Below, in pieces: positions 18,813 through 26,809 of a DNA stretch of 64,000 nucleotides. Origin of the DNA: Pseudorhodoferax sp. Leaf274 (lineage in GTDB: Bacteria; Pseudomonadota; Gammaproteobacteria; Burkholderiales; Burkholderiaceae_C); NCBI RefSeq assembly GCF_001422445.1, contig NZ_LMNA01000026.1, positions 124,001-188,000 on the forward strand. The letters run 5' to 3'. The translations under genes were made by a program, and so were the position numbers. Numbering within the stretch: the stretch's first letter is position 1; the number at the start of each line of letters is the position of its first letter. The notes beneath the pieces are model-generated. The model saw nothing but the letters and a program-made list of their open reading frames with translations, had not been told where the DNA came from and searched no databases.

Positions 18813-19280
18813 ATGGCCCACAAGAAATCCGAACGCTATTCATCGCTCACCGACCTGGGGGCCATCTTCCAGAGCAAGGCGCTGGATTTCTCGAAGACCC
18901 GTTTCAACGGTGACGACATCCTCGGCGATGCGTCCAAGTACCCGATGCAGCACTTCGCCACCGAAAGTGGCAAGAGCAAAGGACAGTTCTACACGCCGGC
19001 CGAGGTCAGGCGCGTGATCGCCCAGGTGCGGGGTATCGGTACCGCGACGACCACGCCCGACACGACCGTGCACGACCCGGCCTGCGGCTCGGGCTCGCTG
19101 CTGCTCAAGGTGGCTGACGCGGCGCAGGGTACGGGCGTCGACCTGCTCGACGCCCTCTGGCAGCGCTTCGAGGCTTTCGGTATGCCGCCGGCCAAACAGG
19201 GTGACGACGCTGACCTGCTGCACATCGTGCGCTCGCCCAAGAGCACCAGCCGGGACGCCTGCACCTTGTTTCCAGCGTAG
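18813..19280 (+). pseudogene. hsdM: hsdM remnant: type I DNA methyltransferase with two internal deletions
   Basis: The 155-residue frame is a patchwork of HsdM. The first 12 residues (MAHKKSERYSSL) match the HsdM N-terminus, then jump to the region AIFQSKALDFSK normally over 100 residues later. The segment HFATESGKSKGQFYTPAEV and the SAM-binding motif HDPACGSGSLLLKVAD are intact. A second jump near residue 108 deletes the catalytic NPPF motif and rejoins at PPAKQGDDADLLHIVRS. The specificity-contacting C-terminus is gone. It cannot methylate DNA. Confidence 0.8.
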
Positions 19281-19293
19281 AAAAGAGGCCACC

Positions 19294-20766
19294 ATGCCCA
19301 CCGTCCGCGAACACCAGCACGTCGAGTGGAAGGAGTCGTGGCGCGACGAGTACCTGCGCTGGCTCTGCGGATTCGCCAATGCCGAGGGCGGCGTGCTGGT
19401 GATCGGCCGCAATGATCGCGGCGAGGCGGTGGGCGTGAAGAACGCCGGCCGGCTGCTGGAAGACCTGCCCAACAAGATCCGCGACGTGCTGGGCATCGTG
19501 GCCGATGTGCGGCTCGTGCAGGAGGGCGACAAGGAGCTGATCGAGATCCTGGTGGAGGCCTATCCCAGCCCGATCAGCTACAAGGGTGAATACCACGTGC
19601 GCAGCGGCAGCACCAAGCAGGAGTTGCGGGGCGCGGCGCTGGACCGCTTTCTGCTGCGCAAGCAGGGCCGCGCCTGGGATGCGGTGCCGGTGCCGCATGT
19701 CGCGGTGGCCGCCCTGTCCACCGAGGCCATCGCGCGCTTTCGCAAGCTGGCCGCGCGCAGCCAGCGCCTGGACGCGGCCACGCTGCAGGAGGCGGATGCC
19801 GCACTGGTCGAGAAGCTGAACCTGCTGGAAGGCGCCTACCTGAAGCGTGCCGCCATCCTGCTGTTCCACGCCACGCCGCAGCGCTGGTTCATCGGCGCGT
19901 CGGTGAAGGTGGGCTACTTCCGCAGCGACACGGATCTGGTCCACCACGACCAGATCGAGGGCGATCTGTTCGCGCAGGCGCAGCGCACGGTCGAGGTGCT
20001 GCTGGCCAAGTACCTGAAGGCCGTGATCAGCTACGAGGGCCTGCAGCGCGTGGAGACGCTGCCGGTGCCGGAGGCTGCGCTGCGCGAGGCGCTGCTGAAT
20101 GCCCTGATCCACCGCGACTATGCGGTGGGGGCACCGATCCAGATCCGCGTGTACGACGACCGGCTGCGCATCTGGAACCCTGGCGAGTTGCCGGAGCACT
20201 GGTCGGTGGAGCGGCTGCTGCAGGCGCACCCGTCGCGCCCGTTCAACCCGACGATCGCGAATGCCTTCTTCCGTGCCGGCGAGATCGAGGCCTGGGGGCG
20301 CGGCATCCAGCGCATCTTCGATGCCTGCCGTTTGGCCGGTGCGCCGCTGCCACATCTGGAGTACACGGAAGGAGACTGGTCGATGGAGTTTGCGTTCTCG
20401 CCCGCGTACCTGTCGGCCCTTCAGGGACCAGCCGAACTGGCCGCTGGTCCTGCCGGCCGGGTGTCAAAGGGAGTGGCCGGGCAAGTCACCGGGCAAGTCA
20501 CCGGGCAAGTCACCGGGCAAGTCGGCCAGGAAGTGGACCGGCTCGTCCTGGTGCTTGAGGGCGCGATGAGCCGGGCGGACATTCAGCAGGCATTGGGCCT
20601 GAAGCACAGGGACAACTTCCGTGACGGATATTTGCTGCCGGCACTGGCTGCCGAGCTGGTGGCCATGACCGTGCCGGACAAGCCACGCAGCAGCCGCCAG
20701 CAGTACCGCCTGACCGACACCGGCCTGGCGCGTCGTGCCGCACTTCTGCGCCAGGGGAACCGATGA
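19294..20766 (+). CDS. AlbA_2 (Schlafen-like) and HATPase domain ATP-binding protein
   Basis: A 490-residue protein that appears intact. The N-terminal AlbA_2 domain (about 1-120) has HVEWKESWRDEYLRWLCGFAN and GGVLVIGRNDRG. The C-terminal HATPase_c_4 domain (about 270-360) has LREALLNALIHRDY and WNPGELP. A GQVT repeat linker follows, then a winged-helix-like tail (about 415-490). Such genes are often found inside type I R-M loci and are called putative transcriptional regulators; the function is unproved. ATG 19294 follows AAAAGAGG. Confidence 0.82.
   Translation: MPTVREHQHVEWKESWRDEYLRWLCGFANAEGGVLVIGRNDRGEAVGVKNAGRLLEDLPNKIRDVLGIVADVRLVQEGDKELIEILVEAYPSPISYKGEYHVRSGSTKQELRGAALDRFLLRKQGRAWDAVPVPHVAVAALSTEAIARFRKLAARSQRLDAATLQEADAALVEKLNLLEGAYLKRAAILLFHATPQRWFIGASVKVGYFRSDTDLVHHDQIEGDLFAQAQRTVEVLLAKYLKAVISYEGLQRVETLPVPEAALREALLNALIHRDYAVGAPIQIRVYDDRLRIWNPGELPEHWSVERLLQAHPSRPFNPTIANAFFRAGEIEAWGRGIQRIFDACRLAGAPLPHLEYTEGDWSMEFAFSPAYLSALQGPAELAAGPAGRVSKGVAGQVTGQVTGQVTGQVGQEVDRLVLVLEGAMSRADIQQALGLKHRDNFRDGYLLPALAAELVAMTVPDKPRSSRQQYRLTDTGLARRAALLRQGNR
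20479..20523 (+). repeat. In-gene 12-bp tandem repeat coding GQVT
   Basis: Three perfect copies of GGGCAAGTCACC (20479-20514) and a partial fourth (GGGCAAGTC) encode GQVTGQVTGQVTGQV between the ATPase and the C-terminal domain. Unit length is a multiple of three, so copy-number change would lengthen or shorten the linker without shifting frame. Confidence 0.9.
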
Positions 20767-20776
20767 GCTCAGTTCT

Positions 20777-20964
20777 CGCTCGCGCAGGCAGCGCGTGGTG
20801 GACGACATCAAGTTCGACCCAGCGTCACCAACTTCGGTAGCAGCGACTGTCCAGCGGGCGTGGCGACGCCATCCTGGTGGCGTCGAGCACCTACAAGGCC
20901 TGCAAGTACTCACGCTGTTCAATGCGGCCGGCACCGGCTTCAAGGGCAAGTGCGCCATCCCCGC
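20777..20964 (+). pseudogene. hsdR: hsdR scrap: frameshifted type I restriction subunit fragment
   Basis: Three short matches to the C-terminal helicase part of HsdR occur in the right order but in different frames: RVVDDIKFD (20792-20818), then LSSGRGDAILVASSTYKACKY (from 20847, shifted frame), then LFNAAGTGFKGKCAI (from 20915, back in the first frame). Intact HsdR proteins carry a like-ordered stretch. All upstream endonuclease and motor regions are missing. Confidence 0.6.
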
Positions 20965-20997
20965 ATGCGCGCCCCAAACATCAATGGCAAGAAGCCG

Positions 20998-21783
20998 TCA
21001 TTCCGCGTAGCCCGGGTTCGTGCGGTCCAAGACCCGCATCATGGCCGCGAAGTAGAGTGCCTCGCGCTCTGCGCGCGGGTGGCTGTCGTGGGGGTTGGGC
21101 TTGTCCACCTTGGCGACCAGCTCATCGGACAGCAGCGCCAGCGGCCTGCCGGTCGCCATGGCCAGCATCTGCGCCTTGCACACACGCTCCAGCCGGTAGA
21201 GCCGGCGGTAGGCCTGGGCCACGGTGTCGCCCACGGCCACCACACCGTGGTTCTTCATGAACAGCACGTGCTTGTCGCCGATGATGCGGGCCAGGCGCTC
21301 GCCTTCGCTCAGTTCGGCCGCAAGACCCGTGTAGCCGTCGTCGTAGGCGACGTTCTTGCTGAGGAAGGCGGCGGTCTGGCTGCCGGGCAGCAGCCGGTTG
21401 TCCTGCAGCATGTTCAGCGCCAGCGCCCAGGTCTGGTGGGTGTGCAGCACCACCCTGGCGCCCGTGATCCGGTGCAGCGGGGCATGGATGCTCAGCGCGC
21501 TGAGCTCCAGGCTGCCGCTGCCCTCCAGGATTTCGCCCGCCTCGTTGAACACGATCAGGTCGCTGGCCCGCGCCTCGGACCAGTGCAGCCCGAAGGGCAG
21601 CACGAGGAAGCGGTCGGTGCTGCCGGGCACGACCATCGTGAAGTGGTTGTCGATGCCTTCTTCCAGGCCGTCGTGCACGGCCAGCCGGTTGGCGGCGGCC
21701 AGGTGCACCCGCGCCTGGCGGATGTCGTCGTCGGTCGAGACGGCGTGCAGATGGCCGTAGGTCCTGGGTGCGCTGGTGTTCAT
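20998..21783 (-). CDS. Class II aldolase/adducin family protein
   Basis: A 261-residue Zn-dependent class II aldolase. Metal ligands are in VVLHTHQTWAL and in KNHGVVAVG. The start is ATG 21783 (MNTSAPRTYGHL). Members cleave sugar phosphates or act as epimerases and decarboxylases; the length is greater than OtnC or FucA, so I do not assign a substrate. It is divergent from dtd, close to a threonate-dehydrogenase-like gene that often partners such aldolases. Confidence 0.82.
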   Translation of the reverse strand: MNTSAPRTYGHLHAVSTDDDIRQARVHLAAANRLAVHDGLEEGIDNHFTMVVPGSTDRFLVLPFGLHWSEARASDLIVFNEAGEILEGSGSLELSALSIHAPLHRITGARVVLHTHQTWALALNMLQDNRLLPGSQTAAFLSKNVAYDDGYTGLAAELSEGERLARIIGDKHVLFMKNHGVVAVGDTVAQAYRRLYRLERVCKAQMLAMATGRPLALLSDELVAKVDKPNPHDSHPRAEREALYFAAMMRVLDRTNPGYAE

Positions 21784-21894
21784 GGGGCCTCGTGGATGGC
21801 TGTGGGTTGGAGGTTGACGTAAAGTCCCGCCGTCGCCGGGGCTGGCAGGTGGCCGCAGGCATTGTCCAGTGTTGTGCCAAAAGGGCTGTCCCGT

Positions 21895-22332
21895 ATGAAA
21901 CTGCTGCTGCAACGCGTGCGCCAGGCCCATGTGGCGGTGGAAGGCGAGACCATCGGCGCCATCGGCCAGGGCCTCCTGGTGCTGGTCTGCGCCGAGCGTG
22001 GCGACACCGAGGACCAGGCCGACCGGCTGCTCGCCAAGGTGCTCAGGCTGCGCATCTTCGCGGACGAGGCCGGCAAGATGAACCGCAGCGTGCAGGATGT
22101 GGGCGGCGGCCTGCTGCTGGTCAGCCAGTTCACGCTGGCGGCCGACACGAGCAGTGGCAACCGGCCGGGCTTCTCCGGCGCCGCGGCACCCGAGGACGGG
22201 CGCCGGCTGTACGAACATTTCGTGGACCGGGCCCGTGCGCTGCACCCGCAGGTGGCCACCGGCCGCTTCGCCGCCGACATGCAGGTGCACCTGGTCAACG
22301 ACGGCCCGGTGACGATCCCGATGCAAGCCTGA
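21895..22332 (+). CDS. dtd: D-aminoacyl-tRNA deacylase
   Basis: A 145-residue housekeeping enzyme that removes D-amino acids (and glycine from tRNA-Ala). The active-site signature [18 protein letters not shown] and the cis-proline loop NDGPVTIPM are intact. The start [15 protein letters not shown] is the conserved N-terminus. It lies 16 bases ahead of the dehydrogenase gene, with which it may share a transcript by chance. Confidence 0.95.
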   Translation: MKLLLQRVRQAHVAVEGETIGAIGQGLLVLVCAERGDTEDQADRLLAKVLRLRIFADEAGKMNRSVQDVGGGLLLVSQFTLAADTSSGNRPGFSGAAAPEDGRRLYEHFVDRARALHPQVATGRFAADMQVHLVNDGPVTIPMQA

Positions 22333-22348
22333 ACAACGAGGAGACGAC

Positions 22349-23242
22349 ATGAGCAAAGAGACGGTAGGACTGATCGGCCTGGGCGCCATGGGCGCGGGCA
22401 TCGCCGCCACGCTGCGCCGCAACGGCCACGCACTGCGCGTGTGCGACGCGCGGCCCGGTGTCGCGGCAGCTTTCGCGGCCGAGGGCGGCACGGCCTGCGC
22501 CAGCCCGGCCGAGGTGGCGCAGGGCAGCGACGTGGTGGTCTCGGTGGTCGTCAACGCGCAGCAGACCGAGGCCGTGCTGTTCGGCGAGAACGGTGCCGCG
22601 GCGGCCATGGCCCCCGGCAGCGTGTTCGTGATGTGCTCCACGGTCGACCCGAACTGGTCGGTCGCGCTCGAGGCGCGGCTGGCCGCGCTCGGCCTGCTCT
22701 ACATCGACGGGCCGATCTCCGGCGGCGCCGCCAAGGCCGCGGGCGGCCAGATGACCATGATGACGGCGGGCACGCCCGCCGCCTACGCCCGGGCCGGCGG
22801 CGTGCTCGACGCCATGGCCGGCAAGGTCTACCGGCTGGGCGAGAAGGCCGGCGCGGGCAGCAAGGTCAAGATCATCAACCAGCTGCTGGCCGGCGTGCAC
22901 ATCGCCGCGGCGGCCGAGGCCATGGCCCTGGGCCTGCGCGAGGGCGTGGACGCGGCCGCGCTGTACGAGGTCATCACCCACAGCGCGGGCAACAGCTGGA
23001 TGTTCGAGAACCGCATGGCCCACGTGCTGGCCGGCGACTACACGCCACTGTCGGCGGTGGACATCTTCGTCAAGGACCTGGGCCTGGTGCTGGACACCGC
23101 GCGCGCCAGCAAATTCCCGCTGCCGCTGGCGGCCACGGCGCACCAGATGTTCATGCAGGCGTCCACCGCAGGGCATGCGGGCGAGGACGACTCGGCGGTG
23201 ATCAAGATCTTTCCGGGGATCACGCTGCCGAAGGCAGGCTGA
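22349..23242 (+). CDS. 3-hydroxyisobutyrate-dehydrogenase-family oxidoreductase (L-threonate dehydrogenase-like)
   Basis: A 297-residue beta-hydroxyacid dehydrogenase. The N-terminal Rossmann motif is GLIGLGAMGAGIAATL, substrate loop DGPISGGAAKA, and catalytic lysine lies in GSKVKIINQLLAG. The region HSAGNSWMFENR resembles LtnD, which oxidises L-threonate to 2-oxotetronate. The usual kinase partner OtnK is not present here, so the substrate is uncertain. GAGGAG precedes the ATG. Confidence 0.83.
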   Translation: MSKETVGLIGLGAMGAGIAATLRRNGHALRVCDARPGVAAAFAAEGGTACASPAEVAQGSDVVVSVVVNAQQTEAVLFGENGAAAAMAPGSVFVMCSTVDPNWSVALEARLAALGLLYIDGPISGGAAKAAGGQMTMMTAGTPAAYARAGGVLDAMAGKVYRLGEKAGAGSKVKIINQLLAGVHIAAAAEAMALGLREGVDAAALYEVITHSAGNSWMFENRMAHVLAGDYTPLSAVDIFVKDLGLVLDTARASKFPLPLAATAHQMFMQASTAGHAGEDDSAVIKIFPGITLPKAG

Positions 23243-23265
23243 GCCCGGCCGCCCGGGCCCGGCTC
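23241..23265. terminator. GC hairpin between convergent genes
   Basis: GAGCC at 23241 pairs with GGCTC at 23261-23265, with further GC pairing inside and one mismatch. It fills the gap between two convergent stop codons. No T-run follows on either strand. Confidence 0.35.
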
Positions 23266-23791
23266 ACGGTCGCATGTCGTCCGAATGGATCTGCAGCGCC
23301 TCGAGGAAGCGCGAGACCATGTTGTAGGCCGCGATCGTCGCCGTCAGCTCCACCAGCAGCGGCGGCGCGAAGCACTGCGCCACCGCGGCGAACACCGCGT
23401 CGTCCACATGCACATGCCGCGTCATCGCGTCGGTGTAGGCCAGCACGGCGCGCTCGGTCGCATCGAACAGGGCGCTGGCCTCCCAGCTCTCCAACGCATC
23501 GAGCTTGGTCTGGCTGACGCCCTCCTGGCGCGCGATGGGTGCGTGCTGGTCGGCCTCGTACGGCGCGCCATTGACCAGCGCCACGCGCATGATGACCAGC
23601 TCGCGCAAGGCGCCGGGCAGGCTGGACTGCTGGCGGATCGCCGTCAGGTAGCCCAGCCAGCCCTGCGCCACGGGCGGGCTGTGCAGCAGCATCTGGTACA
23701 GGTGCAGCACGCTGCCGCGCTCGGCGGTGATGCGCTCGGCAAGGGGGCGGACGGCGTCGTCGTCCAGGCGGGCGTAGGGGATGCGGGCCAT
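23264..23791 (-). CDS. Carboxymuconolactone decarboxylase (AhpD-like) family protein
   Basis: A 175-residue all-helical protein of the CMD family (LRELVIMRVALVNGAPYEADQHAPIA). The AhpD E-x-x-x-C-x-x-H redox centre appears as E-x-x-x-H with no cysteine at that position, so it is not an alkylhydroperoxidase and is more like the ring-lactone decarboxylase branch. It is third in a minus-strand group with an SDR and a Bug receptor. Confidence 0.82.
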   Translation of the reverse strand: MARIPYARLDDDAVRPLAERITAERGSVLHLYQMLLHSPPVAQGWLGYLTAIRQQSSLPGALRELVIMRVALVNGAPYEADQHAPIARQEGVSQTKLDALESWEASALFDATERAVLAYTDAMTRHVHVDDAVFAAVAQCFAPPLLVELTATIAAYNMVSRFLEALQIHSDDMRP

Positions 23792-23828
23792 GTCGGGTTC
23801 GGTGGAGGTTGCAAAGCAGGGGTTGGCG

Positions 23829-24794
23829 TCAGTCGGTGCCCACGATCTTGCGCTTGACGAGGTCGGCCATGACCTGGTCGTCCTTGCGCACGCGCTCCGT
23901 GAACGCCTCGGGCGTGCTGCTGACGATGTCGAAGGCGTTCTCGGCGAAGCGCGCAGCGACCTGTGGATCGCGCATGGTCTCCTGGAAGGCCTTCAGGATC
24001 TTCGCGCGCACGTCGGCCGGCAGGCCGGTCGGCCCGACCAGGCCGATCCAGGTCGGGAATTCGAAGCCCGGGATCAGCTCGTTCATGGCCGGCACCTGCG
24101 GCAGCTGGCGCGAGCGGGCCGCCGTGCTGACCGCGATCGCCCGCATCTTGCCGGCCTGGATGTGCGGCAGCATCACCGACAGCCCGGCGAACGCGAAGTC
24201 GACGTGCCCGCCGAGCAGGTCGGCCAGCAGCGGCGCCGCCCCCTTGTACGGCACGTGCGTGGTCTGCAGGCCCTTGGCGATGGACAGCTGCGCGCTGTTC
24301 ACATGCCCGGCCGAGGCGGTTCCGGCCGAGCCGTAGGCCGTGCCGGGCCGGGCCTTGAGGTAGGCGACCAGCTGGTCGAGGTTCTGCACCGGCAGCTCGT
24401 TGCGCACCACCAGCACCTGGGGCGTGGTGACCAGCAGGCTCAGGTAGTCGAAGTCCTTGAAGGTGTCGAACGGCAGGCTCTTGACGATGTGGTGGTTCAC
24501 GGCCTGCGAGTCGAGCGCCAGCAGCAGCGTGTAGCCGTCGGGCTTGCCGCGCCGCAATTCGCCCGCACCCAGCGAGCCGCTGGCGCCAGGCCGGTTCTCC
24601 ACCACGATGGGCTGGCCCAGCCGCTCGCCCAGCGTGTTGCTGATGGTGCGCGCGGTCTGGTCGACGGCGCCGCCCGGCGCGAACGGCACGATCAGCCGCA
24701 CCGGCTGGCTGGGGTAGGCCTGGGCGGCGGCCAGCGTCGGCAGCGTGCACGCCAGGGCGGCGGCCAGGACATGGATGAGGGTTCTGCGCAGCAT
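23829..24794 (-). CDS. Bug-family substrate-binding protein
   Basis: A 321-residue periplasmic receptor. Signal peptide LIHVLAAALACTLPTLAAAQ; family motifs LIVPFAPGGAVDQTAR, GQPIVVENRPGASGSLGA and PDGYTLLLALDS. ATG 24794 follows AGGAGACAAC. It lies between the SDR and CMD genes in a group controlled by the divergent LysR gene, so it may feed that pathway. Confidence 0.92.
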   Translation of the reverse strand: MLRRTLIHVLAAALACTLPTLAAAQAYPSQPVRLIVPFAPGGAVDQTARTISNTLGERLGQPIVVENRPGASGSLGAGELRRGKPDGYTLLLALDSQAVNHHIVKSLPFDTFKDFDYLSLLVTTPQVLVVRNELPVQNLDQLVAYLKARPGTAYGSAGTASAGHVNSAQLSIAKGLQTTHVPYKGAAPLLADLLGGHVDFAFAGLSVMLPHIQAGKMRAIAVSTAARSRQLPQVPAMNELIPGFEFPTWIGLVGPTGLPADVRAKILKAFQETMRDPQVAARFAENAFDIVSSTPEAFTERVRKDDQVMADLVKRKIVGTD

Positions 24795-24870
24795 GGTGTT
24801 GTCTCCTGTTCTTGGGGAATGCGTCGCGTGCCGCCCGCGGCCGGCACGCTGCGGTGGGTCCTGCGGTCCG

Positions 24871-25665
24871 TCAGCGCGTGGCGGCCACCAGGCCGCCGTC
24901 CACCACGATCTCGGTGCCGGTGACATAGCGGCTCTCGTCGGCCGCCAGGAACAGGGCGGCGTGGGCGGTGTCCCAGCCGTCGCCCATGTGCCGCATCGGC
25001 ACCTGGTTGTTGCGGTGCGCGATGAAACCCTCGGTGTCGCCCTTGGCGTACTTGGCGGCCAGGCCTTCGAGCAGCGGCGTGTGCATCAGGCCCGGTACCA
25101 CGCAGTTCATGCGGATGCCATCGGCCGCGTGGATCACGGCGCTGGTCCGCGTGAAGTGCATCAGCCCGGCCTTGGCCGCCGCATAGGCCACCTGCGGCTT
25201 GCCCACGTAGCGCAGGCCCGCCACCGAAGACACGTTGACGATGGCACCGCTGCCGCGTGCACGCATGCCGGGGATCACGTGCTTGCAGGTGAGGAAGGCG
25301 CTCTTGAGGTTCACGTCCATCTGCGCGTCCCACACCGCCTCGTCCATGTCCACCGGACCGCCGGGCTGCGACAGGCCGACGTTGTTGACCAGCACGTCGA
25401 TGCGCCCGAAGCGGGCGATGCAGTCGGCCACGGCGCGTTCGACCTGGTCGGACCGCGTGACGTCGCAGGCCGCGACCTCGGCCTCGCCGCCCTCGGACGC
25501 GATGATCGCCTGCGTGGCCTGCGCAGCGGCCAGCTGCAGATCGGTGCCGTACACCTGCGCGCCCTGCCGTGCGAACAGCACCGCCGTGGCGCGGCCGTTG
25601 CCCCAGCCTTCGCCCACCGCGCCGCACCCCATCACCAGCGCCACCTTGCCCTTCAGATCCAGCAC
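24871..25665 (-). CDS. Short-chain dehydrogenase/reductase
   Basis: A 264-residue SDR. The cofactor loop is unusual (GCGAVGEGWGNGRA in place of TGxxxGIG). NNVG, the catalytic Ser in NVSSV, and YAAAKAG (Tyr-x-x-x-Lys) are present, as is VTGTEIVVDGG near the C-terminus. GTG 25665 is chosen since GAGGAG lies just upstream; the longer frame lacks a ribosome site. First gene of the group divergent from LysR. Confidence 0.87.
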   Translation of the reverse strand: MLDLKGKVALVMGCGAVGEGWGNGRATAVLFARQGAQVYGTDLQLAAAQATQAIIASEGGEAEVAACDVTRSDQVERAVADCIARFGRIDVLVNNVGLSQPGGPVDMDEAVWDAQMDVNLKSAFLTCKHVIPGMRARGSGAIVNVSSVAGLRYVGKPQVAYAAAKAGLMHFTRTSAVIHAADGIRMNCVVPGLMHTPLLEGLAAKYAKGDTEGFIAHRNNQVPMRHMGDGWDTAHAALFLAADESRYVTGTEIVVDGGLVAATR

Positions 25666-25732
25666 ACCGTCTCCTCGTTGTTCGGAATGGGGCGATCCTA
25701 GGCAGCGGCGATCCATCGGAGAAGTTCTTTCT

Positions 25733-25754
25733 TTCTATCCATTCATAGAATGAA
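25733..25754. promoter_or_regulatory. Candidate LysR operator in SDR/LysR divergent promoter
   Basis: TTCTAT (25733-25738) and ATAGAA (25745-25750) form a perfect inverted repeat with a 6-base spacer; TTCAT-AGA-ATGAA (25742-25754) overlaps it. It abuts the LysR start at 25758, which fits autoregulation. AT-rich in a very GC-rich background. Confidence 0.6.
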
Positions 25755-25757
25755 AGC

Positions 25758-26702
25758 ATGAATGCCTCGCCGCGCCAGTTGCGCATGTTCCTGGCGCTGT
25801 CCGAGTCGTTGAACTTCAGCCGCACGGCCGAGCAGTTCTTCGTGACGCAGCCCTCGCTGAGCAAGGCCATCCGCGACCTGGAGCAGGCGCTGGGCCTCAA
25901 GCTGTTCGAGCGGACCACGCGCGCCGTGCGCCTCACGCCGGCGGGCCAGCGCCTGGTGCTGATCGCACGCAACGTGGTCGGCGAATTCGACGCCGGCCTG
26001 CAGCGACTGCAGGCGCACGCCGAAGAGGAAACGCGCCAGCTGCGCATCGCCTCGCTGCCTTCGCTGGCCAACGTGCTGCTGCCGGCCGCGTGCGCGGCAC
26101 TGGAGCAGCACTACGGCACACCGCACATCACCATCCACGACTGCAGCAATGCCGCGTCGGTCCAGCAGCTGGCCAACCACCATGTCGACTTCTCGCTGGC
26201 CTCGGTGGCGCCCTCGCACCCGGAGCTGCACTATGAGGAAGTGCTGCGCGACCGCTTCGTGCTGCTGTCGGCCGGCCGCTGGCGCCGCAAGGTCGGCGCC
26301 AGCAGGACACTGGACGAACTGGTGGAGCTGCCGCTGATCAGCATGACCGACGCCAGCACCGCGATGCGCTACATGGTGGCGGCCTACCTGCAGCGTGGCA
26401 TGGAGTTCCGACCCAGGATGCAGTTCGACCAGGTCGGCACCATCGCCGGCTTCGTGCGCCAGGGGCTGGGCATCGCGGTGCTGCCCTACCTGGGCATGAT
26501 GCCGCTGCTGGACCTGGGCGGCATGCGCGTCTCGGAGATCAGCGACGGGCCGGTGCGCTCCGTGGGCATCGTCACGCGCCAGCGCGGCGCGCCCAGCGAG
26601 ATCGCGCTGCAGGCCATGCAGGAGGTGCGCGCCGTTGCGCGGCAGCTGATCGCGCAGCACGCGGGATTCGTGCTCGCGCCGGGCAAGGAGGCGCGGGGCT
26701 GA
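25758..26702 (+). CDS. LysR-family transcriptional regulator
   Basis: A 314-residue regulator. The winged helix-turn-helix is residues 1-65 (FLALSESLNFSRTAEQFFVTQ cut at family motif; TQPSLSKAIRDLEQALGLKLF). The LysR substrate domain follows (about 92-300). It is divergent from the SDR-Bug-CMD genes and probably activates them in response to the imported compound. Confidence 0.92.
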   Translation: MNASPRQLRMFLALSESLNFSRTAEQFFVTQPSLSKAIRDLEQALGLKLFERTTRAVRLTPAGQRLVLIARNVVGEFDAGLQRLQAHAEEETRQLRIASLPSLANVLLPAACAALEQHYGTPHITIHDCSNAASVQQLANHHVDFSLASVAPSHPELHYEEVLRDRFVLLSAGRWRRKVGASRTLDELVELPLISMTDASTAMRYMVAAYLQRGMEFRPRMQFDQVGTIAGFVRQGLGIAVLPYLGMMPLLDLGGMRVSEISDGPVRSVGIVTRQRGAPSEIALQAMQEVRAVARQLIAQHAGFVLAPGKEARG

Positions 26703-26809
26703 GCAGGCGTGCCCCGCAGCTCTCGCCCCTTGCGCGCCACCTGCGCGACAGCACCGGCCCCCGGCTCCTTCCAGAATCCGCGGCTCCAACCACCACCTTG
26801 CTCCTTGCC

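Noticed and set aside
16038-18821. A 927-residue minus-strand frame opposite paoC
   Set aside because: Composition is His/Arg/Gln-rich as expected for an antisense shadow of a GC-rich gene; paoC is well supported.
20479-20523. CRISPR-like short repeats
   Set aside because: Units are contiguous, in frame in a gene and lack spacers.
22349-23242. Full threonate (LtnD-OtnK-OtnC) pathway
   Set aside because: OtnK kinase and OtnI are missing and the aldolase is on the other strand and longer than OtnC.
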